Assembly (NCBI RefSeq): GCF_047948215.1
Contig: NC_134455.1
Location: 291,053,647-291,117,646 of the forward strand
DNA length: 64,000 bases
Reading direction: 5' to 3'
Origin: Lycorma delicatula
Taxonomy: Eukaryota; Arthropoda; Insecta; Hemiptera; Fulgoridae
Shown here: positions 50,285 through 62,115 of the stretch, one piece after another
Layout: every line of letters starts with the position of its first letter
How positions within the stretch are numbered: position 1 is the first letter of the stretch
Position numbers and translations under genes: made by a program
Notes under the pieces: generated by a model
Seen by the model: only the letters and a program-made list of their open reading frames with translations
Databases searched by the model: none
Told to the model about the DNA's origin: nothing

Positions 50285-51928
50285 TTATGTATATGTATAT
50301 AAGACATTTTTAAAGAAGTGAAGACTTTTTTAATTTTACTATTATTTATTTTTAAATATATCTGACATATATAATTTATTCTTATACATTATCAATCATT
50401 ATTATTTTATTATTATCATTATTATCAAATGTTTATTTTATACATTTGTTAGTGTTTTATACATAATAATAGCTTGTATTCAGAAAGTTTTTTTAGCAAA
50501 GCAGTTTATAATATTTTACATAAAAAAAAAACCTTGTGAAACATTTGGTGTGTGTTTATATCTACTACAGTTTTTATAACTTATATTATACTAAAGGTTT
50601 TTAACGTATAAAAATATCTAAATTCACAAGTATATAATTTATTGTAAAAATTTTGTTTAATATTGTATAATATAAATTCTTTCTTATTAATTACACTTTC
50701 TATTACTTTTCTACTACGATTGTTCAAGTAGTTAAAGCTTTTATAAATTTATATGTTTAAGATTAATTATTATTATTATCCGTTAATTAATAACAAGCAT
50801 TTGAAATACTTTTCCGCCTATATAACAACTAAGATTTATCTACAAACATCTTTATTAATTGTACGACAATACAAATACTATTTCAAATGGTTCTAAAAAA
50901 TAAAAGTGTAAATTTTAATTTATACTTATTTAATTCTGTGAAAATGTTAATACTTTTCTTTTTCGGTATGGATAATCGTGTGTTTAATTAAACACAGTAA
51001 AAAAATTATCCTTTCAAATTTTTACCAGTTTCACTAATACCATTTCTTAAACGTATTAGGTGATTTCAAATAGGCCTATACAAAAACTCTGATGCATAAC
51101 TCATATAGAGTTCGGTTCATTTTCATTAATTTTGGCCTTTATAAGGCAAAACCAATGCCTTAGGCCATTTTCAATACCTTGGAACGGATTAATTCTATTA
51201 CGTGCATTTACATCCTTCAATTGTTCAAACCAACACAGCGATGGAAATTAATGTATTTAGAAGTTCTTCATAAGTAAGAACTATTAGAATTTTACATATT
51301 TAACAGTTATTTGAAACGGAAGCAGAAAAGAGAAAAAGTCTACGGAAACACAACTCTGCATCAGATTTTGCAAAGTATGATTCTTTCTATTTGTTTCTAC
51401 ATCATAATCATCGTATTTCTTCTGAACCACATGATTCAAATTAAGAAGTTTTTAAGAACGTTGTATGGAATATTAAGAAAATATGATCGAGGTATTCATG
51501 AACCATAGAACAACTAAAACTATCAATTCAACAGTAATAGTGATTCAAGGCTTTCTCTGTAGAATGAGTCATCACAATGTCCAAACCGTTTAGATACCAA
51601 AGAATTTTTACCGATTTTGGAAACAAAACCTTACTGATCAATAATTTTTCATTGGACACTTGAAAAATATGATTCAACTGTATTAAATTATTCTATAAAT
51701 TGTAAACTTTCAATCCTATATTTATAAATTTATATTTTACAAATTTTAACCTAAAATCTTTCTTAAAATAAATTATATTTAAAGTCGGTACGTCATAAGT
51801 AAATATGATAAATGATAATCGCGTGAAGAGAATACTTCGATGAAACCCCTCATTAAAGCACAGAAAGGTTCAACACCTCATATATAGAAGAAGCACTAGT
51901 ATAAGTGATCCAACTAAAGTTCATTGCC
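50285..51928. other. AT-rich non-coding stretch
   Basis: Nothing recognised on either strand. Confidence 0.5.
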
Positions 51929-52096
51929 AGCCTCTGTAGCGAGAGTGGTAGCGTCTCGGCCTTTCATCCGGAGGTCCCAGGTTCGAATTCCGGTCAGGCA
52001 TGGCATTTTCACACGCCACAAAAATTGTCATTCATCTCATCTTCTGAAGTAATACCTAACGGTGGTCCCTGGTGTTAAATAAAAGTAAAGCTCATT
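51929..52096 (+). mobile_element. tRNA-derived SINE, copy 2 (best preserved with full tail)
   Basis: A-box-like TAGCGAGAGTGG (51937-51948) and B box GGTTCGAATTC (51980-51990) sit about 31 bp apart, then CGGTCAGGCATGG. A tRNA-unrelated body follows, and a 3' tail CTGAAGTAATACCTAACGG...TGGTGTTAAATAAAAGTAAA. The same tail is at 37.6 and 62.07 kb, as expected when a SINE shares its 3' end with a partner LINE. Plus strand like all copies here. Confidence 0.88.
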
Positions 52097-52229
52097 ATTC
52101 AACACAGCACCAGAAACAAATCATAGGTAAAATGAACAAAAATAAAAACAACAGATAAGCAAAAGAATAGTCATAATTCATTGTTTTTTAATTTGAATAG
52201 GTAAAATCTTTTGGAAATCTTGGACTGAT

Positions 52230-52235
52230 AGTTGT

Positions 52236-52277
<42 letters not shown>

Positions 52278-52285
52278 GTACAACT
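52230..52285. repeat. Compound (CA)n(TA)n microsatellite bounded by inverted repeat
   Basis: AGTTGTACA (52230-52238) and TGTACAACT (52277-52285) enclose CA repeats (to 52260) and TA repeats (52261-52277). Confidence 0.9.
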
Positions 52286-53026
52286 ATATATATTTTAATT
52301 ATTTGTAGTTTGATCACCATATACACATATATAAAATATAATAATATTGATCTCACCTTCTACTGACACAGAACAAAATTTTTAAAAAATTTAAATGTAC
52401 ACGAGTATATAAATATATAATATTTTTAAAAAAACCGTTTAATAAACTGCTAGTACTGAGATGTCGTAATTTATTAAAATAAACAAAATTTTTCTCACTT
52501 CTTTTTCTGTTTTGTCGTAATCTTTATTCATAATTTAATGGTAAAATAACAGCTCTAAAATTATGGAAAAGAGTAATTTTCGGACGTAGAAAAATATTAT
52601 TATTATTGTTATTATTATTTTGGTGAATTAAAATAACTTTTGCACTATCGAATTGAAAAAGAAGTGTGAATAATGTAAATCTAATGTGTGTATATGAAAC
52701 GACACAAGCAGTAGGCTTATGCATATGAAATAAACTTGCTAACAGGCAAGGAAAGCATGCATCACGTGTCTTATGTACACATTCCGTGTAATGTAGTAAT
52801 TATGAAGTACGCGGTACGAAGGTAGGATAGTAACAGTATGATTTATTGATAATTTTAAGCTACCCTCAACTCTACACAATTTTATTAGAACCCTGTTGAG
52901 CCAGTATAATATAATTAGGGTACTAAATCCAATACGGGTAAAATTATCATGTCAGTTAATTTTGAGGGCATTTCGAAATGAGGTTTACCATTATTGATCT
53001 CTTACGCAGAATTATGCTTCTGCATA

Positions 53027-53050
53027 TGTAGTAACTTTAAAGTTACTACA
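53027..53050. repeat. Perfect 24-bp palindrome
   Basis: TGTAGTAACTTT followed directly by AAAGTTACTACA. The centre ACTTTAAAGT is the same as in the 37450-37485 palindrome. Confidence 0.9.
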
Positions 53051-54238
53051 AATGTTACCATAACTGTACAAAATTTACTATAACTGTATTAATACAGTTA
53101 TATTAAACATTCCAAAAAAAAAGAAAAAGAAATCATTATTTATTCCCGGCGGCCTCAAAATTATTGTTCTTATGTATTCTAACATATTACAAAATAATCA
53201 TTTACTTATACTTCTGTTATTCCTTCTTTTTATGTATTTTTGTTTAATGAATGATTATATGTGTTAGTTTATAATATTATGTCTGCAATTATTAAATAAT
53301 TTTAATGAAAATTATGATTACGTTTACGATTGATTACGTTGATGATTATGATTACGTTTATATCGCTGATTGCTGATTGCAGAATTAGGATTATGGAAAT
53401 AAGTTATTGGTTTGATCAGAAGAAAAATTGTTCGTTATTCCAGTTATTTATAATAATTCTATACAGTAGCTGATTGATGTCAAATTAAATAACTTACAGG
53501 TATTTCACGGCTTGCATTAGAAAATAAAGTTAAATAATGGTTTTACCAAGTACACATTTTCAACATACAAAGTAACAATCCAGTCACATAATACCGTTAT
53601 TGCTTTTGGTTGAGAAATATTCCAAGTAGCCCACGTGTAATAAAGAAGTATTAAATATAAATACTATTTAATGTAAACCCTAAAATTCAGTTATTAAAAT
53701 TGTAATGCAGATATTTTTCATTCCCTACCAAAATGAAGAGATTTTTTCATTTTGTTTTTTGACTACTGTTCTGGTTTGATTCTTCTGTTTGCTTTAGCTA
53801 AAGCAAGAAGTTTTATTACAATTATTTTTAGACATTAATACATTTATGTTTGCCAAGTTTAATGATTTTCGTTTTGACAATTCAATCGCTAGCCAGATAA
53901 AAACAATGAATATAATTTTAATATTTTACTTTAGTTTCATTGAATTTCTTTTAATAGGTTTTATTTCACATTGAGATTTTTAAAGATAAAATTAGTTTAC
54001 AATTTGGTTAAGGGTATCTTTCAATCTGAAACCAAATGTTTGTAACTAATTGATGTAAAATTAACACGACTAAATACGAAAATTCAACCGTGTTATTATT
54101 TCATTGTGTTAAAAAAGTTTGTTGTCAATTATTTTCTAGCTGTTAAAACTCTTTAATAGTAGATATCTTTAATTTTCTCTTCTTTAAGACAAAGATCTCT
54201 GTGCATTTTTCAACAATTGACATGGAAACATTTTTCTA

Positions 54239-54276
54239 GATCTTATCATACAATAGTTCTTTTGTATGATAAGATC
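54239..54276. repeat. Perfect 15-bp inverted repeat
   Basis: GATCTTATCATACAA (54239-54253), an 8-nt loop, then TTGTATGATAAGATC (54262-54276). Confidence 0.9.
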
Positions 54277-54649
54277 ATAAAAAATCATCATTATGAAATA
54301 AACCTGATTAATTTAATGAAATTCACTAAAAAATTTATTTAACTCTGGTAAAGTAAAGAATCAAAGATAATATATTTTATATTTTCCATATTGCTTTAAA
54401 CTTACCGTATTTTCCTTTACGTATTTTTTTTTTTTACTTGAAATTTTTCATCAGCTGAAGAGAGATCCCAGTATAATATACTTGTTACTAGGTAAAGTGA
54501 AATAACACTTTTTCTTTCAATTTTGTTTACTAAAATTACAATGAAACATTAACTTGAAGATAACCGTAGATAAAAAAAAACTTAAGCATCCATTAATTTC
54601 AATAACCGAAAATAAAAAAAAAGTGGATTATAAGAAGTGTTACCTCCAA

Positions 54650-55010
54650 CAAACCGAATCATTATAACGATCTAACAACCGGATCCAGCACATGGAGTCA
54701 TTTTAGCCTCTTAACGTCCTCGCTGTTTTGAAGTAGATTCAAAGCTAGGTGATTAACATCCTTCTTCAACATGAACACATATCTAGAAACAAGGCGTTCA
54801 ACTTTTACTCAAACGTATAGATTGCCTTTGTAATCGTAGATTTTACTATTCCTCACAACCACAGTTCATGTACGTTCGAGGCTGCATTTTGTACGATTTA
54901 CCTTTATTTTCCATTTACGCAGCCAATCACTGATGGTTTTAAAGTGGAGATTGTAATTTTTCCGAGGCTATATTCGGACTATCGTCAACCGCAAAGATTG
55001 TCGTGTCATC
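54650..55010 (-). pseudogene. Jockey-type LINE reverse transcriptase fragment
   Basis: On the minus strand the sequence begins exactly inside the catalytic box. DDTTIFAVDDSPNIASEKL (from 55010) gives the last two residues of YADD and the following helix of jockey-clade RTs. After a one-base shift comes HFKTISDWLRKWKIKVNRTK (about 54885-54945), the conserved WLKKWRIKVN-type segment. Then SKIYDYKGNLY fits the usual strand before the thumb. Downstream sequence to about 54650 is too decayed to align by eye. There are stops and at least one frameshift. The break in the middle of the YADD motif suggests 5' truncation on insertion. Together with the ORF1 pieces at 3.0 and 35.4 kb, this shows jockey-type LINEs have been active in this genome. 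Confidence 0.75.
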
Positions 55011-55825
55011 ATTTTATTTATTTTGTTCTATTTAATATAGAACTATATTCAAAGAAACTCTCAAATATTATGTTATTTCCTAGTTACTAGTATTTATTTT
55101 TACTATTTACCATGCATTTATTCATATTAATTGTTTTTGCAGTCCCCTTGAGAATTATCATTAGCTGATTCTATTTCAAGTGATAGTCTGTCATACAACT
55201 TACTTATAGCTTCAATATAGATGCGGCTTTTAAGTAAAGGAATTCAGGAAAAGAAAAAGTTAAATATATTATATTCTTCATATTAAAATTTATTCTCTCA
55301 TATATGAATGAAAAGGAAAAAACAAGACTAATGAAAATAATTTTAAAAACATATTAATAATAATAATAATAAAGGGGGAAAAATATATGAAAATCCATAT
55401 TTTCATAAAAATAATCAGTTAAATTTTGAGGGTAAATCATTCATTATTATTTATAATTTAGGTGATTTTTTGTTTGTTTTTTGTTTACAGGTTATTTTTC
55501 ATCATTTGTTAACTTTATATGGTGGACATAATCCCAGTATGTTTCAGTATTGGGATTATAGACTCTTTGTAAAACTTTATGAGTACATAATTTTAAATAA
55601 ATTGATGAATTGCAGTACCTCCCTTTTGTTAAAGGCATTATTATTCAATTATTTATGGAATAGAAATATGTATTAACTTTTTCTGATTTACAGAGACCAT
55701 TTTCTCGTTATTACATACTAATTTATATCTGGATCATTAATATTTAGTTTGTAATTTCTCTTCCTTTAGTGGGAGAAAATGCTTTTAAGTAGATCTCTGC
55801 TTGTAATAAAATTGTTATACCGTTT
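55011..55825. other. AT-rich non-coding stretch
   Basis: No gene seen. Includes an AAT microsatellite at about 55354-55372. The open frame at 55470-55676 follows an acceptor-like TTTGTTTACAG but has no recognisable motif. Confidence 0.45.
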
Positions 55826-55925
55826 GTAGTAACATTCCACAGATCTCGGCCTTTCATTCGGTGGTCCAGAATTCAAATCCTGGTCAGCCATAGAATTTAC
55901 TATATGCAAAAAAAATTTCCATTTC
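55826..55925 (+). mobile_element. tRNA-derived SINE, copy 3 (degraded)
   Basis: Shares TCTCGGCCTTTCAT, GGTGGTCCAGAATTC and CTGGTCAGCCAT with the other copies. The B box is altered (GAATTCAAATCC, 55869-55880), the A box is not clear and the common tail is absent or unrecognisable. Probably transcriptionally dead. Confidence 0.75.
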
Positions 55926-57020
55926 ATATTCCTTCTGCACAAACATCGAGCTTTATAGTGAATTAGTCATTAAAAAAAGAACGGAATATTTTTTATTAAA
56001 GGGGATTGTAGTTTTTAAACCTGATTACATCAACAAAACGATATATTATACTTATTTCGGGAATAAATGCAGACATAATAACTTTTTAATGACGAAAACT
56101 TAACTCATTATTAAGATACATCAAAGAAAAGCAGTATGCTTTGATTTTGTTTTCAACAAAATCAATTTGATCATTCCAAAAGACTTTTTCATCTAAAATG
56201 CATATCGAGAGCACGTAATGACGTGCAACAGTAATACTATCGTTGTCATTTAATATAAGTAATTCAAAGTTAGGTTTTAATAACTTATTAATAAAATACT
56301 ATTCAAATAAAATAACATTCTGCCTTTGAAATACAAAAAAAAAAACAAATAATATATACCTCTCTTTTCTCAATCTCTTTTGTTTGGTTTGATTTTAACT
56401 TTATATAACAATTTATATAACAAAAGTTTCAAAACTGTTCAGGAATGATGGATAAGTTTGTATCCTTAGGATGTACGTATTACGTAAGTGGGCTTATAGA
56501 TTTTATTTTTGACTGCTTTCTTTGTTTATTACATTTACGCTACAGATATATAGACTCAATATGTTTTGAGTTTAAATCAGTAGATCAGAAGTTGTATTAA
56601 TAATTAGTCCATCAGAAAAAAAATATTTTTTTTTTTTAGTACCTTGACAGTTAAGAAAATTCAGATTTATTGAGATACATGTTGTTTAAATATGTTTTTT
56701 TTTCTGAAACAGTCAAATTCAGTATAAATAAATAATTAAAAAAAGAGGTCTTAGGGTTGTATTTAATATTAAAGAGAAGACGCTGTTTTTTGTTTTTTTT
56801 TTTTAATCTATTTGCTGTTATTATTATTATTATTATTTAACTGTATCATATAGCGCACGCCGAGGAGGACATGTAAAATTAACTTATACATCTTTTATTA
56901 TTACCATTAAATTTGGCAATATTGCAGGATAGACGTAATCTGATTACATAAAAATTATTTATAATCTGATTTTTTTATTTATTTAGCGTAAAATGAATTT
57001 TTCCATTTGATGACATTTTG
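55926..57020. other. AT-rich non-coding stretch
   Basis: No feature recognised beyond A/T runs and an ATT microsatellite at about 56820-56837. Confidence 0.5.
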
Positions 57021-57090
57021 TATATATATATATAAATATATAATATATATATAAATATATAATATATATATAAATATATATAATATATAA
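57021..57090. repeat. Minisatellite-like TA-rich tandem repeat, ~19-bp unit
   Basis: Three consecutive units of about 19 bp (TATAAATATATAATATATA) within a TA-rich tract. Confidence 0.85.
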
Positions 57091-60000
57091 TCATATAAGC
57101 TCATATATATGTTCACTGACAGAATGAATACATTCTAATTACAACTATGTTTAAATTTTATTTCTATTCGGTATACGGCGGGGTATTCTTAAACGGATGT
57201 GAATGGGATTTATATTTATTCCTTTTTCTTTAATTTTTCTAAAAACGGAAATTAAAATTTTAAAATACTAGAAGCATTTTTAATTCTTTTTTTTTTAATA
57301 ATGCGAATCAAACGTAAATTTAATTAAGTTTTATCTTACATTTTTCATAATGGTTAAATTTGTTACTCAATATTACAATTTTTTATTGTGTACAACAGTA
57401 ACTCCATATTTAACGTAACGTAAAAATGGAGTTTTCTTCTTTTAAAAAAAATAAAACAATTTTTTTTTGTTTTTTTTTTATCAAATCTTTTACATCCGTA
57501 CAGATTTGTCAATTATGCATGGTTTTCCACTTTCTTCCGTTAAAGTTATAAGTTATTGTTTAATAATCTTTATATGAAGTTTCTTCACGTTGATTTAACC
57601 ATCTAAATTTCAACAATCATCCTCAAATTTTTAATTTTGTACTGAAAATTTTAATTTTGAATAAATTTACTGCTGGAAAACATATTATTATTAATATTCA
57701 GTTAACATTATTAACTGATTAATAAACTTAATTAGTTTTATTAAAAATTTGTAATTGTTAGTTCTATCTTTCATTAAAAATTGGTGTAATAATTATTGTT
57801 GAACTTTATTTACCGTGTTATTTCTTTAAATGTGAAGAAGATATATTTATGTTACGTTCAATTTACACTCCCGGGATGACATTCTCTGTATATACTCGTA
57901 TTTTATTTATTACTACGAGATCGTATATTTCATTTATTATCAAATTTTGTTACACACTAGCATTGGTGATATAATTTCACACGGTAGAACACGCAACTAA
58001 CTATGTAGTGAGTAGCATCCCCATGGGTACTTAAGGGTGGAGTCCCCTTGAGTGAATGAGTGCTCGTAGCGTCAGTACTTCTCATGTACGTAACGCTTGA
58101 CATACTATTTTACTTTCAGTTTAGTACGGAGAATTCATAATGTTCGTTTCATCGTTCCTTGACGTCTTCACAAAAAAAACATTTTATTCAGTACTAAAAT
58201 GTGGTTAAAGGTTTTTATTACGGTATTACGAAATGGACTATTTTGTCTTGTTATTTTGTTTTTTATTTGTGATAATTTTTGTTCGTGATTGTTGTAATCT
58301 ACAGAATAATTTGTTTTATTAAATATGTGTAAAAATATGTATTTGTTATCTGGTTTTGATAAATATACAAACACGGTAACACAGGCTTTTGTACGCACGA
58401 ACACATAATATTCACAGAATGGATTTTCTTGCATATATTATATTATGATACACAACTAATAAATAACATTGGTTATTATTATTTTTACTAATAATGCAAG
58501 CTTAACTTAAATTACAGTTTTTTTCTTTTCTTTTAGTTGAGTTATATCAGCATCAACGTCTAGGTCATTATCCTTTATTACATTCTTTAAAAAAAAAGAA
58601 TAAAATCAAAAATAGGATTGTCAGGTGTAAGTGTGTACAGTTTAGGGCCGTTACATTTTAATAAAACATAAACACAAACACGAAATATTGAGTAACACAC
58701 ATACATGTCACGTACAGGATTTACAGGTTCTTGACATTTACATTAAAAAAAAAAAAACAGATTTATTATTATTGTTTTATTTTAGTTATTAGTTGTTATT
58801 ATTAATTCTTATTAATAAAAGGTATATATCAAGAGTTGAAACTCTGAAACAACGCCAAATCTTGTTGTCTATTTGGTTAAACTTAAAATTATCTTTTCTT
58901 GAGAATATATAATAAACGGTTTTGTTGGGGACCGTTGAAATCGTGTGTACAGCGTAAAAAATAAATTATAACATAATTGTGTAGCTCCAAATGCGTAGTG
59001 AGCAGCTTGCATTGAGATTATTCCGCTTATATGTAATTATAAATTTTCTATAATAAAGGTGAAATTTTTTTTGACGACCGTGATGTGTTAACAAATCATG
59101 TTAAAAAATGTTTCAATTGTTATAAAAATATTATTTTGTTTTAAGTTAACACGTTTTCGGTAATACAAAGTGATTAATTTTATACTTAATTACTCACATT
59201 AAATCATACAGTTTTGTTAATGTGAATTTATTCTTTTATCAAAATTTTTGTATATGACTAATTTTGAAGACAACTTAAAGGGTGAAGTGTGCTATCAGTT
59301 ATGATATGTATCTACTTTTTCTATGTATTACTAGTGGTGGTTAAAATAACTTAACGGTTGTTATATACATCGTGTTATTTATTATCAAGAAGTTACATAA
59401 TTTTTAATGAAATTAATTAAAAATACTTCGGTTTTTTTACAACATATTAATTTTTTATTTATTCTGTTAAATGGTATATGTGCTCAAAACATTTTGTATA
59501 ATCTAATTAAAATCTATTTTACCATTACGTTATACGCGTAAGTAAATGAACGCTGCAATGAATGTAATTATATTTATTACACGATGCTTAAAACATGATT
59601 ATAGTATATTAGATTTTGGTTTCATTGTTCAGTGATATATTGCGATATTTTCCAATTTATTTGAGCTATGAATTAAGGGGATAAGAGGTAAGGGGAACTT
59701 AAAGGGGAAAGGGTTAAGCTGGCTCTAAAATAAACCCACAAATTCGGAAATAATGCAGGAGAAGCTTCTATGAAGGATATGCAAACCTTACAGAGTATTT
59801 TCCATTGACGCAAGAAAGAACATTGCTGTGGGTTAGTGTATCTCGAAGTTATAATTTCATCTGTGTTTTATATATATTTATCCTCATTTTATCGAAATTT
59901 TTTATTTATTACTATTGAATTTAGTCATGTTTTGCTAAATATCAAATTAATATTGCAATTAAGGCGTATGAAATTCCTTTCTATCTTCAATAAATAAGAG

Positions 60001-61623
60001 ATTATTAATAGAAGGTAATGCATTTTTACTTTTTCTGCTATAACAAGTTTTTTTGAAAATATGTAGCACTCTAAAATACATATATTCAGCCGACTGTTAT
60101 TCGTTTTATTGAAAAAACCTTTCAGTTGTTCATAAACAATAGTTATTTCAGAAGGTGCTTCAAAAAAATTTCATAGTACGTTCATTTAAATAAATGTGTT
60201 TTCATTAAACAATTTTTTATTCAATTTTCTTTTAACTTCTAAAAAATTCTGAGTAAAATACCTGTGTAATCAATTCTCATAAAATTACTTCAAATTGTTC
60301 ATATATAGGTGATGACGTCTTTGGCTACCTTATATTATTTCCCTTTTATAATAAATTTTAAGATCTGAAGGAAATTGATTTGGTTTTTTTTTAGATTTAA
60401 TTAAAGCCAAGATCTCTGGTATCATGTAGGTCCAAAAACTTCATTGATTATGCAGTATGCAAGATATATCTTGTCTATAAATCAATCTGCCAAAAGGTTT
60501 TGAAGTAGCCTTTTGATAAACACGGCCAAATTTTATATTTTTAATTGATTGTGCCCAATAATTTTTTTTTTTAAATGCTATAGATATTGATTTTTTACTG
60601 TTCCTTTTCTAGGTATTTAAGCTATTTTTGAAGCAAAATGTTATGTTTGTTAATAAATAATAAGGTACATTATGAATTGCGATGATGATTATATATAATT
60701 ATTAGATTCATCAATATACATTGAATGTTTATGTTAACGAGGAAATATAAACATGAGCTCGTCATTTTGTGTTGTCATGAGTAATTCCACTTAATGAAAC
60801 AATAATTTCGCTACCGCGGTTATTATTTCAAACTTACGTTATAGTAACCTGGTTATTTATGTTTACCAATTATATTTTCATTATTTTATTAATTACTAGA
60901 AAAATGTAGAATTAATTTTAATATAATAGGTTTAAGTTCAAATAATAATATCTTAAATAGTGTAACTCCAGGATATATATATATATATATATATATATTT
61001 TAAACTAAGTGTAGCTAACAAAATTTTTCTATACTTTTTATTACATAAGATAAATTTAAGGAATGCCTATAATTCCATCCTTTAAATTAGTAATATACCA
61101 AGGAACACAATATATCCAATTGAAAATTTACTGACTGCATATTACAAAAAAAAAACAAAAAATATACGTGGTACGCTTGCAACAAACATTAATTCCATTA
61201 AGAATATACCATTTTCCATCAAAACAAGAAGTGTTCTTACAAGCCGAGAACAAGTTGATATTACAAAACGTCAAATTGATCATATTAAACTAACTTCGTT
61301 TAACATGTTAGCAGCAGAACAGAGACTACATTGTGGAAGCTACGACTCATACCCCACATTGAAACAAAGAGTTCATGTTCTAGAGAAGACAGAATGAGGC
61401 TAAAATTAATTAGAAACTTTGTGGTCAATTTATCTTACAACGATAAAAGAAAGGAGAAATTTATCAATTTTTTAAGATTAAATGATCTGTTAGAACAGCT
61501 ATAACTTTAACAAGTGATAGGTTTTATGTCAGGACCACTAAATTATTGATACTCTCTAATTATTGCTATTCACACTAAACTGTGTTTCATGTTTCTTTTC
61601 AACTAATGATGAATTTCTTTCAG
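57091..61623. other. AT-rich non-coding stretch, no gene supported
   Basis: Includes a (AT)n run at 60973-60998 and slightly more balanced blocks at 57940-58140, 59680-59830 and 61150-61400 that I could not assign. No domain motif found in either strand. Confidence 0.45.
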
Positions 61624-61758
61624 GATGGGGGCCCTTTACACCCGCTTTTATAGTTTTGACAACATCTCTTCACAAATGGATTGATGTTTTTAAGTGGCAA
61701 GGCCTCTCTACACTTTTATCATCTTGTGTACTTGTGGGGTTTTATTGTTTTATGGCAG
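61624..61758 (+). CDS. Weak candidate internal exon of an unidentified gene
   Basis: A 135-nt segment, open throughout, with visibly higher GC content than its neighbours. It is preceded by a pyrimidine-containing acceptor (GAATTTCTTTCAG) with a CTAAT branch-like string 10-20 nt upstream, and followed by CAG/GTTTGT as a possible donor. Both borders fall after the first base of a codon, giving a symmetric phase 1-1 exon of 45 codons. The peptide runs WGPFTPAFIVLTTSLHKW and then a hydrophobic stretch, LSTLLSSCVLVGFYCFMA, that could be a membrane segment. I do not recognise a family. Without neighbouring exons it may be a chance open frame or transposon residue. If real, it would fit a host gene on the plus strand. 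Confidence 0.22.
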
Positions 61759-61954
61759 GTTTGTTTTCTGGATAACCTTTTTGAAAGACTGCTCTTTCGA
61801 CTTATTCGCTTATTTTAATGAGGATGGGAAAATTTTAGCTTGCAAGCGCTATTGACTTTAGTAGTCAATCCTCATTATATACAAATAGTAACAAAAGTAG
61901 TAATAGCTAGGGTTCATTTCAAAATATGTAGGTATTTAAAAATAACTAACATAA

Positions 61955-62111
61955 AAGCGCGAGTGATAGCGTCTCGGTCTTTCATCCGGAGGTCCCGGGT
62001 TCGAATCCCGGTCAGGCATGTTATTTTCACTATTTTCACATACACTAAAAATCATTCACCTCATCCTTAAGCAATACCTTTCGGTGGACCCGGAGGTTAA
62101 ACAAAAAAAAA
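61955..62111 (+). mobile_element. tRNA-derived SINE, copy 4
   Basis: Contains an intact-looking B box GGTTCGAATCC (61998-62008) in a perfect T-arm context (CCCGGGTTCGAATCCCGG), GCGAGTGATAGCG in place of the A box, CGGTCAGGCATG, the shared tail CGGTGGACCCGGAGGTTAAA and an A-run ending at 62111. The TTAA-bounded piggyBac-like end starts 5 bp further on, so the transposon inserted next to, or within the target area of, the SINE tail. Confidence 0.88.
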
Positions 62112-62115
62112 GCAT

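Noticed and set aside
61998..62008. A functional tRNA gene around the perfect T-arm at 62.0 kb
   Set aside because: No acceptor stem pairing, the anticodon arm is imperfect and the sequence continues into the SINE body and tail.
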